In this document: piece by piece, positions 12,382 through 14,492 of the stretch
Numbering within the stretch: the stretch's first letter is position 1
Layout of the letters: the number at the start of each line of letters is the position of its first letter
NCBI GenBank assembly: GCA_019243595.1
Contig: JAFAUA010000153.1
Coordinates: 1-14,492, forward strand
Length of the DNA stretch: 14,492 nucleotides
Direction of reading: 5' to 3'
DNA from: Acidimicrobiia bacterium
GTDB lineage: Bacteria; Actinomycetota; Acidimicrobiia; Acidimicrobiales; AC-14
Translations under genes and position numbers: made by a program
Notes under the pieces: model-generated
Seen by the model: the letters and a program-made list of their open reading frames with translations, nothing else
What the model was told of the DNA's origin: nothing
Databases searched by the model: none

Positions 12382-12708
12382 ATGATCACCCTGACCACCG
12401 CCCAACGCGGCGACGGCTGGCACTGGATCACCGTCGACGGCGACCTCCATCAGGACAGCGCCGCCCAGCTCCAGCGCCGGCTCGACGAGCTCGTCGGCCA
12501 CGGCCACAACCGCGTCGTGCTCGACCTGAAGCCCACGGCCAAGCTCGACTTCGACGCCCTGGTCGCCCTCGTGCTCGCCCGCGGGCGCCTGAAGAACGAC
12601 GGTGGCGAGCTTCTCCTGCGCTGCCCGAGCACCGACGTCAGCCGGCTGCTCGAGCTGACCGGGCTCACCGATCTGCTCGACGTTCTCGACGACTGCGCGG
12701 CGAGTTAG
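12382..12708 (+). CDS. STAS-domain protein (anti-sigma-factor antagonist-like)
   Basis: Predicted 108 aa, a single STAS domain. Strands and helices follow the SpoIIAA pattern: WHWITVDGDLHQDSAAQL (13-30), RVVLDLKPTAKLDFDALVAL (44-63), GGELLLRCPSTDVSRLLELT (74-93). Such proteins bind anti-sigma factor kinases and are controlled by phosphorylation of a Ser in a DSSG loop. Here the loop is D56-F-D58-A, so the phosphorylatable Ser is Asp, which would resemble the phosphorylated state or mean phosphorylation is not used. The ATG has GAGGGG about 9 nt upstream, overlapping the stop of the preceding small ORF. No anti-sigma factor, sigma factor or phosphatase is nearby in the window. Confidence 0.85.
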   Translation: MITLTTAQRGDGWHWITVDGDLHQDSAAQLQRRLDELVGHGHNRVVLDLKPTAKLDFDALVALVLARGRLKNDGGELLLRCPSTDVSRLLELTGLTDLLDVLDDCAAS

Positions 12709-12723
12709 TTAGGTTGCCCGCCC

Positions 12724-13077
12724 GTGATGAAGCGGGCCGGCATCCTCCTCGCACCAGTCCTCGCCGGCAGCCTGTTGTTCGCCGGCTGCAGCGTGAAGAC
12801 CACCCACAAGGGTGTTTCAGCCGCGGCGGTGGCGGGTGGCAACGGCTGGAAGCCCAGTAACCCGATCAAGGTGAAGGAAGGCCGCAAGGTCGTGATCAAG
12901 GTCGGCAACAGCACCAAGGTCACCCACGGCTTCAGCATCGACGCCTTCGGCGTGAAGAAGACGGTCGACCCCGGTAAGACCATCAGCGTGAAGATCACGC
13001 CGACGGCGAAGGGCACCTACGTCGTGTACTGCCAGCTCCACCCGAAGCACCAGAAGACCGAACTGATCGTCAACTGA
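12724..13077 (+). CDS. Cupredoxin-like lipoprotein
   Basis: Predicted 117 aa from GTG 12724; ATG 12727 is equally possible, and AGG lies at 12711-12713. A lipoprotein signal (MKRAGILLAPVLAGSLLFAGC) gives lipid-modified Cys22, so the protein should be anchored outside the membrane. The rest is one cupredoxin domain: a basic first strand region, H68 in KVTHGF, and the C-terminal loop C103-QL-H106-PK-H109. These supply the His, Cys and His ligands of a type 1 copper site; the usual axial Met position (CxxHxxM) is His109. It follows the STAS gene by 15 nt on the same strand. An electron-transfer or copper-handling role is inferred; partner oxidases or reductases are not in the window. Confidence 0.85.
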   Translation: MMKRAGILLAPVLAGSLLFAGCSVKTTHKGVSAAAVAGGNGWKPSNPIKVKEGRKVVIKVGNSTKVTHGFSIDAFGVKKTVDPGKTISVKITPTAKGTYVVYCQLHPKHQKTELIVN

Positions 13078-13095
13078 CCCGGTTGATCGTCAACT
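13064..13095. repeat. Direct repeat of 12 bp at the convergent gene ends
   Basis: TGATCGTCAACT occurs at 13064-13075 and again at 13084-13095, a 20-nt period. The first copy encodes the last residues of the cupredoxin (LIVN-stop); the second covers the mshC stop codon region. The second copy also contains a small hairpin GTTGA-TCG-TCAAC (13082-13094) that could help terminate both genes. Confidence 0.6.
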
Positions 13096-14214
13096 AGCGA
13101 GGTCTGCGCCCAACAGCGTGGCCGCCGCCGACACGCCCTGACCACGCCCGGCCGCCTCGTCGGCTGCGGCGAGCGCTCCCGGGGCATCGAGGTCGTCGTC
13201 GAGGGCGGCCCGCACGGCGTCCAGCCCCCCGTCGCCCTCGCCCGCCGCCCGCCAACGCTCGAGACGTTCGAGCGCCGCCGGCAACAGGTCGTCGTTCCAG
13301 TCCCACGAGTCGCGGTAGTGGTTGGCCAGGATGGCGAGGCGAACGGCCATCGGCTCCCACTCCTTCACCAGGTCGCTGACGAACACGAGGTTGCCGAGCG
13401 ACTTGGACATCTTCTCGCCGCCCAGCCGAACCATCCCCTGGTGGAGCCAGTGGCGTACGAAGGGCTGACCGGTAGCCGCCTCGGACTGCGCGGCCTCTGA
13501 CTCGTGGTGGGGGAAGATCAGGTCGGCGCCACCCCCGTGCAGGTCGATCGTCGTTCCCAGCTCCCGGAGGGCAAGGGCCGAGCACTCGATGTGCCAGCCG
13601 GGCCGGCCCGGGCCCCACATCGACGGCCACGACGGTTCGTCGGGCGCCGACGGCTGCCACAGCACGAAGTCGAGCGGGTCACGCTTAGCCGGGTCGTCGG
13701 GGTTGCCGCCGTGCTCGGCCGCCAGCCGCAGCATCTCCTCGCGCGGGAGATGGCTGACCTGCCCGTAGCGATCGAAGCTGGCGACGCTGAAGTACACGCC
13801 GCCCTGCGACTGGTAGGCGTTGCCGCGGTCGAGCACCATCCCGATGAAGCCGAGGATGTCGTGGATCGCCGAGGTCGCGCGCGGCGTACTGAACGGCTGC
13901 AGCAGACCGAGGGCGGACATGTCGGCGTCGAAGCGAGCCGTCTCCTCGGCCGCCAGGTCGAGGTAGTAGACGCCGAGCTCGCGCGCCTTACGGAGGATGT
14001 CGTCGTCGACGTCGGTCACGTTGCGCACCAGCTGCGTCGCGTGCCCGAGGTCGCGCAGCCGACGCTCGAGGATGTCGTAGGTCACGTAGGCGGCGGCGTG
14101 GCCCATGTGACTTGCCGCGTACGGCGTGATGCCGCACGTGTACATCGTGACCGTGCGACCCGCCGGCTCGAACGGCACCACCTCCTGACGGGCGGTGTCG
14201 TACAACCGGATCAA
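13090..14214 (-). CDS. mshC: Cysteine:GlcN-inositol ligase MshC (mycothiol biosynthesis)
   Basis: Predicted 374 aa, closer to MshC than to CysRS (about 460 aa), lacking the CysRS C-terminal anticodon part. It should use ATP to join cysteine to 1-O-glucosaminyl-myo-inositol, the penultimate mycothiol step. Diagnostic blocks: CGITPYAASHMGHAAAYVTY (27-46), where CysRS has CGPTVY..HIGNAR; GRPGWHIEC (203-211); GGGADLIFPHHE (227-238); and the KMSKS loop (268-272). Zinc ligands C27, C211 and H236 are present. The start is TTG at 14214: no ATG or GTG is in frame upstream, and the peptide begins with the conserved IRLYDTA. A 6-bp hairpin (14218-14232) ends 3 nt before it and there is no Shine-Dalgarno sequence. 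CysS is the only real alternative and is less likely. Confidence 0.9.
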   Translation of the reverse strand: MIRLYDTARQEVVPFEPAGRTVTMYTCGITPYAASHMGHAAAYVTYDILERRLRDLGHATQLVRNVTDVDDDILRKARELGVYYLDLAAEETARFDADMSALGLLQPFSTPRATSAIHDILGFIGMVLDRGNAYQSQGGVYFSVASFDRYGQVSHLPREEMLRLAAEHGGNPDDPAKRDPLDFVLWQPSAPDEPSWPSMWGPGRPGWHIECSALALRELGTTIDLHGGGADLIFPHHESEAAQSEAATGQPFVRHWLHQGMVRLGGEKMSKSLGNLVFVSDLVKEWEPMAVRLAILANHYRDSWDWNDDLLPAALERLERWRAAGEGDGGLDAVRAALDDDLDAPGALAAADEAAGRGQGVSAAATLLGADLAS

Positions 14215-14217
14215 CGG

Positions 14218-14232
14218 GCCGCCTTCGGCGGC
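14218..14232 (-). other. Stem-loop abutting the mshC start codon
   Basis: In mRNA sense GCCGCC-GAA-GGCGGC forms a perfect 6-bp stem with a 3-nt loop, ending 3 nt before the TTG start of mshC. It could restrict ribosome access or, if transcription starts after it, be part of the upstream terminator cluster. Confidence 0.5.
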
Positions 14233-14246
14233 GAGAGGATCCGGTC

Positions 14247-14265
14247 TTCGCCGCTTCGCGGCGAA
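14247..14265 (-). terminator. Hairpin between npdG and mshC
   Basis: TTCGCCGC (14247-14254) and GCGGCGAA (14258-14265) make a perfect 8-bp stem with a 3-nt loop, 47 nt after the npdG stop on the minus strand. It is a plausible intrinsic terminator for npdG, without a T-run. Confidence 0.5.
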
Positions 14266-14283
14266 ACAAGCACTCTCACATTG

Positions 14284-14312
14284 GTTCGCTCGCTTCGCTC
14301 GCTCACGCGAAC
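14284..14312 (-). terminator. Hairpin with GCGAGCGAA repeats at the npdG stop codon
   Basis: GTTCGC (14284-14289) pairs with GCGAAC (14307-14312). The intervening sequence carries short TCGC/TTCGC direct repeats. It lies exactly at the npdG stop codon and may act as a terminator or be a small repeat element. Confidence 0.4.
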
Positions 14313-14492
14313 TAGATGTCCAGCCCGGTGATGCGGATGGCGGCGCGGGTCTTGTAGCGGACGTTCACCTGAAGCAGCACCGCCGTGAACGACTCGACGG
14401 GTGCGGCCGCGTCCAGTGAACCGACGTGCACGGGCCGGAGACCGGGAATCTTGGCAACCAGCTCGGCCGTGGTCGTCGCCGCATCGGGATGG
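14312..14492 (-). CDS. npdG: NADPH-dependent F420 reductase, C-terminal part (runs off the window)
   Basis: The last 59 or so codons are present, ending in TAG at 14314-14312. The translated end includes AELVAKIPGLRPVHVGSLD, then ESFTAVLLQVNVRYKTRAAI and RITGLDI. This is the characteristic end of F420:NADP+ oxidoreductases (LV..IPGLRPVD.G.L, LN..YK..A.IRITG), which shuttle hydride between NADPH and F420. The NADP- and F420-binding Rossmann part is outside the window, so identity rests on the C-terminal block. Presence suggests an F420-using organism, which fits the actinobacterial setting. Confidence 0.8.
   Translation of the reverse strand, partial: HPDAATTTAELVAKIPGLRPVHVGSLDAAAPVESFTAVLLQVNVRYKTRAAIRITGLDI

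Noticed and set aside
13090..14214. Calling this gene cysteinyl-tRNA synthetase
   Set aside because: The CGITPYAASHMGHA block and the short length fit MshC; the C-terminal tRNA-binding part of CysRS is missing.
1..14492. Mobile elements, CRISPR arrays, tRNA or rRNA genes
   Set aside because: No transposase or integrase, no repeat-spacer array and no cloverleaf-like or rRNA sequence was seen on reading both strands by eye.

Overview
This window looks like chromosomal core DNA from a high-GC actinomycete-type bacterium, possibly class Acidimicrobiia. The support is uniformly high GC with GTG, TTG and even CTG starts, plus three lineage-typical pathways. These are phosphatidylinositol mannoside (PIM) synthesis (pgsA, patA, pimA), mycothiol synthesis (mshC) and cofactor F420 use (3' end of npdG). 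A surface protein ending in an LAXTG-type (class E) sortase signal agrees. The class assignment is inference; no rRNA, tRNA, phage, transposon or CRISPR is visible.

Layout. Positions 1-600 (minus) hold lemA and, at the very edge, what may be the first codons of an HtpX-like M48 protease. Positions 757-2394 (plus) encode a large secreted Ser/Thr/Leu/Asn-rich protein with a C-terminal LATTG sorting signal, closed by a strong hairpin. A lipoprotein with an AMIN-like domain follows (2479-3057, plus). It converges, with overlapping stop codons, on the minus-strand operon pgsA-patA-pimA (5770 down to 3054). Divergent from pgsA is a plus-strand operon: an EF-G-like translational GTPase (5863-7944) followed by two tandem paralogous proteins that join an N-terminal CxxCG knuckle to a DinB-type fold (7945-9055). 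It converges on a second minus-strand operon, thrS - HIT-family protein - two-TM membrane protein (11995 down to 9073). Past a regulatory-looking gap (11996-12176) lies a plus-strand set: a small ORF, a STAS-domain protein and a cupredoxin lipoprotein (to 13077). Then come minus-strand mshC and the end of npdG, separated by three stem-loops.

How it fits together. In Mycobacterium the order thrS-HIT-pgsA-patA-pimA is contiguous. Here the same genes are present in the same relative order and strand, but the EF-G-like/DinB/DinB operon and the membrane protein gene lie between the HIT gene and pgsA. The three lipid genes are predicted to make PI phosphate, acylate PIM and add the first mannose. 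The most unusual content is the EF-G-like/tandem CxxCG-DinB operon, a STAS protein with Asp where the phosphorylated Ser is expected, a perfect CRP-type palindrome between thrS and the STAS operon, and a patA gene that appears to start with CTG inside a CTGA overlap. I see no clearly new multi-gene system; most of the window is housekeeping.
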